A DNA stretch of 64,000 bases from Mucilaginibacter tolerans (GCF_030519375.1 NZ_JAUMKB010000007.1:62001-126000); one strand, 5' to 3'; counted from the first letter of the stretch, positions 18,026 through 26,884 are shown. Translations and numbers: made by a program. Notes: generated from the sequence alone by a model not told the origin.

Positions 18026-18971
18026 GTAAGGTCAGGTTTTTATAAAGTTTGTTTGGGTAAATAATCACATACCATATCATAAAGCATAGTGACGACGCTA
18101 ATATAGTAATACTTAACCATACCGGCATTTCGGTATGACGTGTCACGAAGCTTTCAAAAAAAGCAGCAATAATAAATAAAGGCACTAGTCCAAGTGCTAT
18201 TTTAATACCGTCTTTAGCTCCTTTCTTCAGGGATGCCAGCCGAGTGTAGGTTTTCGGGAACAGGAAGCTGTTGCCCAAAACTAACCCGGCGGTGCCCGCA
18301 ATAATCAGCGAAGATATTTCGATGGTGCCGTGTATCCATATAACCAGGATAGACTGCACGCCCAATCCTTTACTAAAAAAATAGTACTCAAAGGAACCAA
18401 GCATCAAGCCATTCTGAAGCATGTAAAATATCGAGCCTACTGAGAATATAATGCCGCTTGCAAACATTACAAAAGACACAAATATGTTGTTTGCCGCAAT
18501 ACCAAAGAACATAACAAACTCATTCTGCTGTTTGTAAACTCCAAATGGGTCGCCCTTGGCAATATTGTCGTTGGTCATTTCCACGTACTCCGGTCCTAAA
18601 ATGAGCCTTAGGAAATTTGGGTCGTATTTGGCAGATAGAACCCCCATCAGGCAAAAGATCACGAAAAAAATAAAGGAATAAAGCAATTGCCTTTGGTAAG
18701 TTTTGAACAATAAAGGCAGCTCGTACTTCCAGTAGGTGATAAATCGGTTGCTTTTTTCGGACTTGTTTTTGTAGATGGATTGGTGTAATTGTGAGGCTAA
18801 TCCATTCAGGTAAGCCGTGGTTTTTGATTTAGGATAAAACGTTTTGGCATAGGCCAGATCGTCAGTTATCTTAATAAAACGTTCAGCAATTTCATCAGGG
18901 TCGGTAGTGGCCGATTGCTCAAACTGGCTCCACTTCTCGGCATTCTGTTTTACGAATAAAGGCTCACGCAT
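18009..18971 (-). CDS. SpoIIM-like (DUF95) membrane protein
   Basis: 320 residues. A ~90-residue cytosolic helical N-terminus (FIKITDDLAYAKTFYPKSKT), then five or six membrane helices; the signature IWIHGTIEISSLIIAGTAGL (about 215-234) matches the stage II sporulation protein M / DUF95 family. This organism does not sporulate; in Bacteroidota and many other phyla the family occurs with RDD, MoxR and DUF58 genes, exactly as here. First gene of the leftward operon; the RDD gene diverges 91 bp away. Confidence 0.88.
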   Translation of the reverse strand: MREPLFVKQNAEKWSQFEQSATTDPDEIAERFIKITDDLAYAKTFYPKSKTTAYLNGLASQLHQSIYKNKSEKSNRFITYWKYELPLLFKTYQRQLLYSFIFFVIFCLMGVLSAKYDPNFLRLILGPEYVEMTNDNIAKGDPFGVYKQQNEFVMFFGIAANNIFVSFVMFASGIIFSVGSIFYMLQNGLMLGSFEYYFFSKGLGVQSILVIWIHGTIEISSLIIAGTAGLVLGNSFLFPKTYTRLASLKKGAKDGIKIALGLVPLFIIAAFFESFVTRHTEMPVWLSITILASSLCFMIWYVIIYPNKLYKNLTLHGFEH

Positions 18972-19062
18972 TAATTGCTTCCGGTCTAATATCGGCTTAA
19001 ATTACTGACAATAATTTTATCTTTCAACTAAAAAAGTATATTAGTAACAGAATATTTTTTGC

Positions 19063-19806
19063 ATGCAGACAATAAAGATAACCACCTCGCAGAATATAGA
19101 TATTGATTACGAGGTTGCAGGATTAGGTGAGCGCATATTGGCAAGACTGATAGATCTGGCCATTTTTTTCCTGATATATATACTTGGACTATTTATAGGC
19201 AGCCTGGCCAATTGGTTTGTAGGGGAGAGCGTAGGTATTATCATCGCTATCATTGTTTATGCTGTACTTTTTGTTTTTTACGACCTGATCTTCGAGATTT
19301 TTATGAATGGGCAAAGCATAGGCAAACGCATTATGAAGATCAAAGTGATCAGTCTGGATGGCGGGCAGCCAAGGGTGGGGCAATACTTTATGAGGTGGTT
19401 GTTCAGGATAGTTGATTTTTTGATCACTTTTCCGGGACTGGTGGCATTAATAACGGCGGCTGTAAGTGACAAAACCCAACGCGTAGGAGATATTGTTGCC
19501 GGGACGATACTGATACGCACCACACCGCGCACCCAAATTAACAACATCGTTTTTATGCCGACTTATGATGGTTATCAGCCCGTGTTTAAAGAAGCCGGGC
19601 AATTAAGTGACAAGGACGTCGAGCTGATCCACGAGATCATCAATGCATATATGAAAACCGGTAATAATGTGGTGGTTTATAATATGGCTTTACGCGTGAA
19701 GGAACACCTGAACGTAACTCCGCCAAACGGGATGAATGATATGCTGTTTCTACAGACCATCATTAAGGATTACAACCACATCAGCGCTCATATGGACACG
19801 TTGTGA
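19063..19806 (+). CDS. RDD-family membrane protein
   Basis: 247 residues. RDD motif: arginine in ERILARLIDLAIF (about 23-35) and aspartates in YDLIFEIFMNGQSIGKRIMK (about 73-92). Helices at about 30-48, 55-75 and 115-140. The conserved DKTQRVGDIVAGTILIR follows (about 145-162). The last ~85 residues are a soluble helical extension of unknown role. RDD proteins are membrane proteins of mostly unknown function. Divergent from the SpoIIM/MoxR operon, and its 3' end overlaps the DUF2752 gene's 3' end by 19 bp in convergent orientation. Confidence 0.88.
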   Translation: MQTIKITTSQNIDIDYEVAGLGERILARLIDLAIFFLIYILGLFIGSLANWFVGESVGIIIAIIVYAVLFVFYDLIFEIFMNGQSIGKRIMKIKVISLDGGQPRVGQYFMRWLFRIVDFLITFPGLVALITAAVSDKTQRVGDIVAGTILIRTTPRTQINNIVFMPTYDGYQPVFKEAGQLSDKDVELIHEIINAYMKTGNNVVVYNMALRVKEHLNVTPPNGMNDMLFLQTIIKDYNHISAHMDTL

Positions 19807-20150
19807 CTTTTGTAAATAGCGTACATTTTAATGCAATAACTTACCATAATGATAGTACCTACTATCATATAACCTGTTTTTTTGATAACCTCGTTTTTGG
19901 TGTCGAGGCTAAAACGCCGGTCCATAATGCCATAGGCAAAAAACAATAACAATGGTATTGCGGGGGGATATATCTGGAAGCTTTTGTGGAGATCGCCCTG
20001 AATTAAGGCGATAACCGATCGCTGAAACCCACAGCCAGGACAATCAATACCGGTAAAATATTTAAAAGGGCAGGGAAGTAAATGCTCCTGCAGCCAATGT
20101 ATAAATAACAAATGACCACAGGAGCATTGTATACTGAACAGATTAAACAC
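19788..20150 (-). CDS. DUF2752 domain-containing membrane protein
   Basis: 120 residues. DUF2752 signature CPFKYFTGIDCPGCGFQRSV (about 27-46) with paired cysteines, then two helices (about 60-77 and 92-110). Function unknown. Begins 3 bp after the DUF5684 gene's stop on the same strand, so the two are co-transcribed. The overlap with the RDD gene is confined to the last six codons. Confidence 0.85.
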   Translation of the reverse strand: MFNLFSIQCSCGHLLFIHWLQEHLLPCPFKYFTGIDCPGCGFQRSVIALIQGDLHKSFQIYPPAIPLLLFFAYGIMDRRFSLDTKNEVIKKTGYMIVGTIIMVSYCIKMYAIYKSHNVSI

Positions 20151-20153
20151 GGT

Positions 20154-20633
20154 TTAAACTTCTGAAGGAGGCGGTGGTGGAGTCGGATTGAATGGATCTT
20201 TATAACCTACCGACGGATCGAGAGGCCTTAACCCGCCAGCTTCTTTAGCCGAAGGGCCTATATATTGATAATTCCCAAATCCAAGTATCGGGTAAAATAC
20301 CACACCAAGTAGCAGCAAGCCAACGGTGAAGCCTTCACTCTGCCCGAAGCTTTTGCTGAGCAGGTTGGTTACCCAAACAACGAAAATAATATTAACGCAA
20401 GGGATAAGGAACAGGATTATCCACCAAAGCGGTTTACCAACAATTTCTAATAGAACGATGATGTTGTAAATTGGGATGATCGCTGCCCATCCGGGTTTGC
20501 CGGCTTTTTCATAAATCTTCCAATGTGCGATAATCATGATTACTGAAACGATGATTATCGGAATAAGCAAAGCGCTGATGATTGCAATAATTCCTGCAGC
20601 TGCGCCAGCCGAGTTTGCATCATAATTTTCCAT
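20154..20633 (-). CDS. DUF5684 domain-containing membrane protein
   Basis: 159 residues. Helices at about 10-36, 55-88 and 100-118, with the family motif IYEKAGKPGWAAIIPIYNII (about 40-59) and KPLWWIILFLIPCVNIIF. The Pro-rich tail (DPFNPTPPPPPSEV) is likely disordered. DUF5684 proteins are sometimes annotated as signal-peptidase-associated, but their role is unproven. Upstream gene of a pair with DUF2752. Confidence 0.82.
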   Translation of the reverse strand: MENYDANSAGAAAGIIAIISALLIPIIIVSVIMIIAHWKIYEKAGKPGWAAIIPIYNIIVLLEIVGKPLWWIILFLIPCVNIIFVVWVTNLLSKSFGQSEGFTVGLLLLGVVFYPILGFGNYQYIGPSAKEAGGLRPLDPSVGYKDPFNPTPPPPPSEV

Positions 20634-20748
20634 GTGTTCGAGGTTTTAAGTGTTTAAGAGCGATTTAGTTATTTGCAAATTATGAAAAAAAATTATTCTG
20701 TCAAGCGCCGCCATATTTTTATTACAAAAATGAATAGCGCCATAATCG

Positions 20749-20756
20749 TAAGTTTG
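20749..20756 (+). promoter_or_regulatory. -7 element (TAAGTTTG) at the start of sdaA
   Basis: A full match to TAnnTTTG ends only 2 bp before the first ATG (20759); a second in-frame ATG is at 20762. If used, transcription would start at or near the start codon and the mRNA would be leaderless. No -33 TTG is visible. Confidence 0.45.
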
Positions 20757-20758
20757 CA

Positions 20759-22189
20759 ATGATGAAACGCGAACAGATATCCGTATTTGATATTTTTAAG
20801 ATTGGTATAGGCCCATCCAGCTCACATACGCTTGGACCGTGGCGGGCAGCCCAGCAGTTTGTAGAAACACTTTCGGCCGAAGGCGCTTTGCCGATTGTGA
20901 CAGGCATAAAAATTCTGCTATACGGATCGCTTGCGAAGACGGGTAAAGGTCACGGAACGGATATTGCGATATTGCTTGGACTTAGTGGCGACGACCCTGT
21001 TACCTTTGATGTTGGTGCGATTGGCGGGAAGATTACGGATATTGAAACAAGCAACTGTCTTTCATTGGGGGGTATACAGGATATAGATTTCTCGATAACC
21101 GGCGACCTGATCTTTTTATTTAGCGAGAGTCTGCCTTTTCACCCTAATGCGGTTACTTTTCAGGCCTTCTTGGAAAATGGAAAAGCTATTTCGGAAACTT
21201 ACTATTCCATAGGCGGCGGATTTGTGGTGAAGGAAGGTGATCAAAGTCAGGGTAAAGCTGAGGTTGATCTGCCATTCCCTATTGATACTGCCGGCGATCT
21301 GCTGCACTGGTGTATTAAAACTGGCTTGAAAATATCGGAAGTGGTGCTGGAAAATGAACTGGCCTGGCGCAGCGAGGTCGAAACCCGTACAGGTATATTG
21401 AACACTTTCCGGGTGATGAAGGAGTGTATCTATAGAGGCTGCCACACTACAGGTTATTTGCCGGGCGGATTGAACGTTGCCCGCCGTGCAGCTTCATTAA
21501 ACAAACGGCTATTGGGCGACCGCGAATATCGGAATTATGATGAATGGGTGCTGGCCATCCGTAATACCGGCAATAGTTTCCAGAAAACATTGGATTGGGT
21601 AAGCTGCTTTGCGCTAGCGGTGAATGAGGAGAATGCCTCCTTCGGTCGCGTGGTGACGGCGCCGACCAACGGTGCCGCGGGGGTAGTGCCTGCGGTGCTG
21701 CAATATATGATTGTTTTCTGCGATAGCTTTAACGACGAGAAGATCATGCAGTTTATCATGACGGCTTCTGAAGTAGGCAGTATATTTAAAAAAGGCGCTA
21801 CACTCTCCGCTGCGATGGGTGGCTGTCAGGCCGAAATCGGCGTATCCTCAGCAATGGCTGCTGCCGCGCTTACGGAATGTTTAGGCGGATCGCAGCGCCA
21901 GGTATTAATGGCTGCCGAAATTGCCATGGAGCACCACCTGGGCCTCACCTGTGACCCGATTGCCGGGCTGGTACAGGTGCCCTGCATCGAGCGCAATACC
22001 ATGGGCGCCATAAAGGCCATCACCGCCTCTCAGCTTGCTCTGCAAACTAACCCCGACAAAGCCAAAGTAAGCCTCGACGCCGTAGTAAAAACCATGTGGC
22101 AGACGGCACTCGACATGAACTCCAAATACAAGGAAACGTCGGATGGCGGATTGGCTATTAATATTCCGATCAGCTTACCGGAGTGTTGA
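20759..22189 (+). CDS. sdaA: L-serine ammonia-lyase (iron-sulfur L-serine dehydratase, single chain)
   Basis: 476 residues. Converts L-serine to pyruvate and ammonia using a [4Fe-4S] cluster. The N-terminal beta domain has [20 protein letters not shown] (about 11-30); the C-terminal alpha domain has the cluster cysteines in [31 protein letters not shown] and the catalytic-domain signature [14 protein letters not shown]. This is the one-chain enzyme (both domains fused), as in E. coli SdaA. The start is one of two tandem ATGs (20759 or 20762). Confidence 0.95.
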   Translation: MMKREQISVFDIFKIGIGPSSSHTLGPWRAAQQFVETLSAEGALPIVTGIKILLYGSLAKTGKGHGTDIAILLGLSGDDPVTFDVGAIGGKITDIETSNCLSLGGIQDIDFSITGDLIFLFSESLPFHPNAVTFQAFLENGKAISETYYSIGGGFVVKEGDQSQGKAEVDLPFPIDTAGDLLHWCIKTGLKISEVVLENELAWRSEVETRTGILNTFRVMKECIYRGCHTTGYLPGGLNVARRAASLNKRLLGDREYRNYDEWVLAIRNTGNSFQKTLDWVSCFALAVNEENASFGRVVTAPTNGAAGVVPAVLQYMIVFCDSFNDEKIMQFIMTASEVGSIFKKGATLSAAMGGCQAEIGVSSAMAAAALTECLGGSQRQVLMAAEIAMEHHLGLTCDPIAGLVQVPCIERNTMGAIKAITASQLALQTNPDKAKVSLDAVVKTMWQTALDMNSKYKETSDGGLAINIPISLPEC

Positions 22190-22303
22190 TATGGGAAGCT
22201 TAAAGCTGGATATGCGCACAGTAGAGCGATTGAGCGTTAGTATAAATAATTTATTTCGTGGTAACTAAGATATCACACCGCTCAATTGCCGCCGGGCTAT
22301 TTT

Positions 22304-22729
22304 ACTTTTTTCTTGATAAAAAAGTAACAAAAAATCAAGTCATCAGACGCCTGCTTCTTTGCACACGGGCTTTTGCCCTGCAATCAGACAAAACCACGGC
22401 TGCAATACTTTGCCCCACTATCGTTCGCTGGTTCCCACTTCTTCAGCAAAGTTTGCTAATGCCTTTCCGCCACACAGACCACCATTGTTTTGTCTGATTT
22501 CGCCCGAAGCCGGTCTGTTGACGGGGTTCATTTAGTACTATGAGTTTATTAAGTGAATCCAAAATAAAAGAGAGTTGGGCTGACAGAAAAGCGGGCCGGG
22601 CGTATGGCGTGAATGACGGTTTAGCTTTCACAATGTGCGCAGCACGGAGAAAGCGTTAAGAAACGGCAGAGCGGTCTGATGCTTTTTTCTGTCTTGATCT
22701 TTTGGTTACTTTTCTATCAAGAGAAAAGT
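22304..22729. repeat. ~425-bp element with ~37-bp terminal inverted repeats
   Basis: Left end 22304-22339 (ACTTTTTTCTTGATAAAAAA..., ending ATCAAG) and the reverse complement of 22693-22729 (ACTTTTCTCTTGATAGAAAA..., ending ATCAAG) agree in about 33 of 37 positions with one gap. Inside them CATCAGAC (22341-22348) and GTCTGATG (22674-22681) are also inverted. The interior has only short ORFs on both strands with no protein-like signature (a 79- and a 62-residue one), so it has no transposase. It fills most of the 626-bp gap between sdaA and the aminotransferase gene. Related sequences with the AAAAGTAACAAAAAATCAAG core are, from memory, frequent in Sphingobacteriaceae intergenic regions. Confidence 0.75.
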
Positions 22730-22815
22730 GACTAGGCCCCGGCGGCCATGAGCTGAACGGCTTATTAATTGAACCCTAACTTTTCTTAGGAATTTATAAT
22801 TCACTAACTTAGTGT

Positions 22816-24111
22816 ATGACCAACCGCAGGAAGTTTATCACACAGGCCGCCGCGCTTGCCGGGGCCTTTTCAGCATCGAGTTTGTTTAACCAGCTGCATG
22901 CCGAAGAATGGAAGCACGCATCTAAAAAGATCGATCATCTTTCGCCGCAGCAGGTTGCTACGGATGAAGACTACTGGAGCACGATCCAGAATGCGTTTAG
23001 CGTTAGTCCCAATATCATCAACCTGAATAATGGCGGGGTGTCGCCCTCGCCGCTGGTGGTGCAACAGGCGGTGGCAAGGTTTAATGATCTGAGTAACGAG
23101 GGTCCTTCATACTTTATGTGGCGGATACTGGACCAGGGCCGCGAACCTTTGCGCGAGAAACTAGCGCAGTTGGCAGGCGTTGATCCGGAAGAAATCGCCA
23201 TTAACCGTAACGCTACTGAATCATTAAATACGGTCATTTTTGGCCTCACCTTTGAGAAAGGCGACGAAGTGATAGGCACTAAACAGGATTATCCCAATAT
23301 GATACAAGCTTATAAAACACGGGCTTTGCGTGATGGTATAGTTTATAAGCAGATCAGTTTTGATTTCCCGATAGAGAATGACGAGCAAATTGTGAAAGCG
23401 TATGCGGACGCCATAACGCCACGAACCAAGGTCATCCACGTTACCCACATGATCAATTGGGTGGGGCAAACGATGCCGGTGCGCAAGATATGTGATATGG
23501 CCCATGCCAAAGGGATAGAGGTGGTTTGTGATGGCGCGCATTCCTTCGGATTGATGGATTTTAAAATACCCGATTTGGGCTGCGATTATTTTGGTACGAG
23601 TTTGCATAAGTTCCTGTCGGCGCCGATCGGCAGCGGGATGATGTGGATTAAGAAAGAGCATATAGCCAAAATATGGCCATTGGTTTGCGGTGATCCGCAC
23701 AGCGCCGACATCCGGAAGTTTGAAACATTGGGCACACGCAGTTTCCCGATAGAGCAGGGCATAGGCGAGGCTATTAATTTCCACGAAGGTATTGGCAGCA
23801 AACGCAAGGAAGAGCGCATCCGTTACCTGAAAAATTATTGGGCAACCAAAGTGAAAGATATTCCGCGGGTGAAGTTGCATACCTCGATGAAACCGCAATT
23901 CTCTTGTGCGATCTGCGGCGTAAGTATCGATGGGATGACACCCAGCGAACTGGACACGGCATTATTTAACCAGTATAAAATACATACGGTTGGCATTGTT
24001 TGGGAAAACGTAAGCTGCGTGCGCGTAACCCCTCACGTATATACTCGTTTGGCCGATTTGGATAAGTTGGTGCATGCTATAGAAAAGATCGCTTCGTCGA
24101 AGAAAACCTGA
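22816..24111 (+). CDS. Exported class V PLP aminotransferase (isopenicillin-N-epimerase-like)
   Basis: 431 residues. Starts with a Tat-like signal (MTNRRKFITQAAALAGAFSA), so likely exported after folding with its cofactor. PLP-dependent fold type I, class V: NLNNGGVSPSPLVVQQAV (about 68-85), cofactor Asp/His in VCDGAHSFGLMDF (about 237-249), Schiff-base lysine in GTSLHKFLSAPIGSGM (about 258-273). Closest recognised relatives are cysteine desulfurase/isopenicillin-N-epimerase-like proteins of unknown substrate. The VOC gene follows by 5 bp. Confidence 0.88.
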   Translation: MTNRRKFITQAAALAGAFSASSLFNQLHAEEWKHASKKIDHLSPQQVATDEDYWSTIQNAFSVSPNIINLNNGGVSPSPLVVQQAVARFNDLSNEGPSYFMWRILDQGREPLREKLAQLAGVDPEEIAINRNATESLNTVIFGLTFEKGDEVIGTKQDYPNMIQAYKTRALRDGIVYKQISFDFPIENDEQIVKAYADAITPRTKVIHVTHMINWVGQTMPVRKICDMAHAKGIEVVCDGAHSFGLMDFKIPDLGCDYFGTSLHKFLSAPIGSGMMWIKKEHIAKIWPLVCGDPHSADIRKFETLGTRSFPIEQGIGEAINFHEGIGSKRKEERIRYLKNYWATKVKDIPRVKLHTSMKPQFSCAICGVSIDGMTPSELDTALFNQYKIHTVGIVWENVSCVRVTPHVYTRLADLDKLVHAIEKIASSKKT

Positions 24112-24116
24112 TCACG

Positions 24117-24554
24117 ATGGGAAACGATCAGCCTAACATACAATATTCAACGCCGCTTTTTATGGTATCGGATATAGAGGCGTCACTAAACTTTTATGTC
24201 GATGGGTTGGGTTTTGAAATACGCAACACCTGGACGCCAAGAGGCAAAATTGAATGGTGCTGGCTACAGCGCGAAGGTGGATCAATCATGTTACAGGAAG
24301 CAAGGGTAACAGCCGAAAACCCTTACCTGTCGGGTAATGAGCCCGGCGCAGGTGTGTCCATCTGGTTTCAATGCCGGGACTCACTTGTGCTTTATCATGA
24401 GTTTTTAGATAAAGGAATAAAAGCTGACGAACCCTTTGTTGGTAATGGCTTATGGGATTTAAGTGTAACCGACCCTGATGGTTACCGTATCCATTTTGAA
24501 AGCCAAACGGATGTTCCTGAGGCGACAATGTATTCGGATTGGGTGAAGGGATAG
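24117..24554 (+). CDS. VOC-family (glyoxalase/bleomycin-resistance fold) protein
   Basis: 145 residues, one VOC module pair. Opens with TPLFMVSDIEASLNFYVDGL (about 11-30), the usual first strand-helix of the fold, followed by WCWLQREGGSIMLQ and ending with LSVTDPDGYRIHFES (about 113-127), where the Glu is the common metal ligand. The substrate cannot be deduced. Co-transcribed with the upstream aminotransferase. Confidence 0.88.
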   Translation: MGNDQPNIQYSTPLFMVSDIEASLNFYVDGLGFEIRNTWTPRGKIEWCWLQREGGSIMLQEARVTAENPYLSGNEPGAGVSIWFQCRDSLVLYHEFLDKGIKADEPFVGNGLWDLSVTDPDGYRIHFESQTDVPEATMYSDWVKG

Positions 24555-24557
24555 TAA

Positions 24558-24585
24558 GGCAGTTGGCAGTTTTAAGTTGGCAGTT
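24558..24585 (+). repeat. Four 7-bp units (GGCAGTT) after the VOC gene
   Basis: GGCAGTT, GGCAGTT, TTAAGTT, GGCAGTT, starting 4 bp after the stop codon. Confidence 0.75.
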
Positions 24586-24599
24586 CGCTGTAAATTAAT

Positions 24600-24713
24600 A
24601 TGTCATTGCGATGAACGGCCTGTGTGAAGAAGCAATCGCGAAACCTACTACAGGCGGAAATGCATTGCGGCTCTGTAGAGTTCGCGGTTGCCACACTGCG
24701 TTCGCAATAACAT
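24600..24713. repeat. CATTGCGA-type palindromic element, copy 1
   Basis: Outer arms ATGTCATTGCGA / TCGCAATAACAT, middle arms GCAATCGCGAA / TTCGCGGTTGC (one mismatch), inner arms CTACAG / CTGTAG: a nested ~114-bp imperfect palindrome. Lies between the convergent VOC and SGNH genes and could fold in transcripts from either side. A second copy is at 63506-63587. Confidence 0.85.
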
Positions 24714-24722
24714 GGTGGTGAT

Positions 24723-25445
24723 TTATTCCTTCTTCAATTGAGTTTCAATCGCATTAGCTACCAGCTTTGCCCACTTCTCATACATTTTTCCAGACGGGTG
24801 TAATTTGTCGCCGACAAGATAGGCAGGGTCATCGCCGATATCACGATAGAGTGATGTGATGTTAATGTAATTAACACCTGCTTTTTTACTTTCCTCTTTG
24901 TTTATACGATTGTAATCATCAATCTGAGAAGCTATCTTTTCCAGGTTACGCCCATTGGCGAAAGGCGTTACGCCCCAATCCGGAATAGATAATATAAATA
25001 CATGATGCTTATTCCCGTTAGCGAAGGCAATGGCAGTTTTTAACAGCTGTACAAACTCTGTATGGTAAATAGCGGTGTCGATATTTTGATATTGATTATT
25101 GACTCCGATGAGCAAGGTTACGATATCAAACTTTTGGGTAAGGTTGGCATTGGCAATTCCCTGGATCAGTTCATCTGTCCTCCAGCCGGTTTTTGCGATG
25201 ATTGTTGGAGGATTAATGTGCCGCCCTTTTTTATTTAATAAAGCAGTCGCCTGATTTGGATAAGACCGATCTGCCGGGACCATTTCGCCAATGGTATATG
25301 AATCGCCAAGAGCAAGATAAGTCAATGTATGTTGGGAGCTATCCTTAGAATTCATATTCCAATTATAAGTTGATGCGATGGCTGGCTGTTGGAAAGAACT
25401 GCATAAGGCTACAATGGCAATTAAGATCGAATACCGTGTTTTCAT
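24723..25445 (-). CDS. Secreted SGNH/GDSL-type hydrolase
   Basis: 240 residues. Signal peptide (MKTRYSILIAIVALCSSFQQPAIA), then an SGNH esterase fold: block I LALGDSYTIGE with nucleophile Ser (about 45-55), block III GVNNQYQN (Asn), block V DKLHPSGKMYEKW (Asp/His). Substrates range from acyl esters to acetylated sugars and cannot be predicted here. The start overlaps the end of lipB by 4 bp, so the two genes form a transcription unit with the phosphopantetheinyl transferase upstream. Confidence 0.9.
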   Translation of the reverse strand: MKTRYSILIAIVALCSSFQQPAIASTYNWNMNSKDSSQHTLTYLALGDSYTIGEMVPADRSYPNQATALLNKKGRHINPPTIIAKTGWRTDELIQGIANANLTQKFDIVTLLIGVNNQYQNIDTAIYHTEFVQLLKTAIAFANGNKHHVFILSIPDWGVTPFANGRNLEKIASQIDDYNRINKEESKKAGVNYINITSLYRDIGDDPAYLVGDKLHPSGKMYEKWAKLVANAIETQLKKE

Positions 25446-26170
25446 ACTATCTCCATATCAAACAATACGGAAATATGATGTTTTAAGTTTTTCTTGATGT
25501 CTTCTATGTCAGCCTCTTTACCTAGTTCTTTTTGCATAGAGGTTACCGCCTTATCATCGATACCACATGGTACGATATTGTTAAAATAATCGAGGTCGGT
25601 GTTAATATTGAAAGCAAAGCCGTGCATGGTCACCCAGCGACTGCAACGAACTCCCATTGCGCATATCTTACGGGCATTTTCATTATCCGGGTCGAGCCAT
25701 ACGCCGGTGTAGCCGGGGTAACGTTCTCCCTTTAAGCCATATTGCGCCATAGTGAGTATTACTGCTTCCTCCAGTGTGCGCAGGTACAAATGAATATCGG
25801 TAAAGAAATTATCGAGATCGAGAATAGGATAGCCTACAATCTGCCCGGGGCCGTGATAGGTGATGTCACCACCACGGTTAATAGGATAAAAAACGGCATT
25901 CTTTTCTTTCAGACCCCTCTCATCCAAAAGCAGATGTTCGGGTTTGCCACTTTTGCCCAAGGTGTATACATGCGGGTGCTCGCAAAAGATGAGATAGTTT
26001 GGGGTTAACTCGTCTTCTTCACTGTATTCATTACCTTCGCTGGTGATCTTTCGGTTACGGATTTTGGTCTTCAGGTCAACAGTTTGGCCAAATAATGCCT
26101 CCTGCCGGTCCCAGGCCTCCTTATAATCGATTAAGCCCCAATCCTGAAAAAATACTTGTTTGTTCTTCAT
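25442..26170 (-). CDS. lipB: LipB, octanoyl-[ACP]:protein octanoyltransferase
   Basis: 242 residues. Transfers octanoate from acyl carrier protein to lipoyl domains, the first step of lipoate synthesis. Motifs: PHVYTLGKSGKPEHLL, RGGDITYHGPGQIVGYPILD (about 121-140), the catalytic Lys in RKICAMGVRCSRWVTMHGFA (about 173-192) and the catalytic Cys in NNIVPCGI (about 204-211). Preceded by a phosphopantetheinyl transferase, the enzyme that arms acyl carrier protein, so the pairing makes metabolic sense. Confidence 0.95.
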   Translation of the reverse strand: MKNKQVFFQDWGLIDYKEAWDRQEALFGQTVDLKTKIRNRKITSEGNEYSEEDELTPNYLIFCEHPHVYTLGKSGKPEHLLLDERGLKEKNAVFYPINRGGDITYHGPGQIVGYPILDLDNFFTDIHLYLRTLEEAVILTMAQYGLKGERYPGYTGVWLDPDNENARKICAMGVRCSRWVTMHGFAFNINTDLDYFNNIVPCGIDDKAVTSMQKELGKEADIEDIKKNLKHHISVLFDMEIV

Positions 26171-26174
26171 AACC

Positions 26175-26813
26175 CTATCCCTTTACATAACCAATCATAT
26201 AGTCTTCATATTGCAGATAGTTTACCAGGTAATCTTTCGCGACTGCCGATTTATTAAGATGGGCGTTAACTTGCCCCTCTTTTGCAAAGTTAAAGGGCTC
26301 AAGCGAAATATTATCCGCAAATGAGACTTCTTTTTGTCCGTAGCACTTATAAACTGCCTCTTTGGCGCACCAGCAAACATATAATTGTTGTACTCTGTCC
26401 TGGTGATTGATAAAGCTCATCTCTGCCGGTCGCATAAACTTATGGGCAATGCGTTCTACTTTTTCTTTTATCTGCTCGATATCGATACCTACCGGATGAG
26501 TTCTGCTCATCATAACCGCGGCGTAATCAAAAGAGTGGCTAAGTGAAATATGATAGGGCAAATGTACCAAATAAGGTTTGCCATGCTCATCCACCTGGCA
26601 ATCGATGTACTCCTCGGTATTCAGCATTTTGCGCAGAAGTACACGTGTTCCCAGCCAGTGGAGGTGCCGTTTGCCATGGCTCAATTTCTCTACATAAGCC
26701 TTTTCGTGGTCGTTTAACTGCAGCTGATTGTATAAATCCTCCGCTTTCTCTTCTATTTTCCAAAGAGCAAATTCGGTGTCGGCATCAATTTGCTTTTTGT
26801 ATGCTATGGCCAT
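26175..26813 (-). CDS. 4'-phosphopantetheinyl transferase superfamily protein
   Basis: 212 residues from the ATG at 26813 (MAIAYKKQIDADTEFALWKI). A start nine codons earlier exists, but the later one fits the promoter and the family length. Transfers the phosphopantetheine arm of CoA to carrier proteins. Motifs: PVGIDIEQIKEKVERIAHKF (about 107-126; Mg-binding D and E) and WCAKEAVYKCYG (about 144-155; catalytic KE). Sfp/EntD-like size. Operon head for lipB and the SGNH hydrolase; a Bacteroidota promoter is found 25 bp upstream. Confidence 0.92.
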   Translation of the reverse strand: MAIAYKKQIDADTEFALWKIEEKAEDLYNQLQLNDHEKAYVEKLSHGKRHLHWLGTRVLLRKMLNTEEYIDCQVDEHGKPYLVHLPYHISLSHSFDYAAVMMSRTHPVGIDIEQIKEKVERIAHKFMRPAEMSFINHQDRVQQLYVCWCAKEAVYKCYGQKEVSFADNISLEPFNFAKEGQVNAHLNKSAVAKDYLVNYLQYEDYMIGYVKG

Positions 26814-26837
26814 AAAGTAAAATTGCAAAAAGGATGG

Positions 26838-26872
26838 CAAACTTAAATCAAATAATTATAATTTAGGCCAAA
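26838..26872 (-). promoter_or_regulatory. Promoter of the phosphopantetheinyl transferase-lipB operon
   Basis: On the minus strand: -33 TTTG (26872-26869), 23-bp spacer, -7 TAAGTTTG (26845-26838). Full match to both Bacteroidota elements. Confidence 0.6.
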
Positions 26873-26884
26873 TATCACAGTACA

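Noticed and set aside
22258..22497. 79-residue plus-strand ORF in the sdaA-aminotransferase gap
   Set aside because: It begins within the terminal inverted repeat and its sequence is explained by the repeat element; no protein-like pattern.
22443..22631. 62-residue minus-strand ORF in the same gap
   Set aside because: Interior of the inverted-repeat element, no signal or domain, no ribosome site.
23224..23898. 224-residue antisense ORF in the aminotransferase gene
   Set aside because: Opposite strand of PLP-binding motifs; no supporting features.
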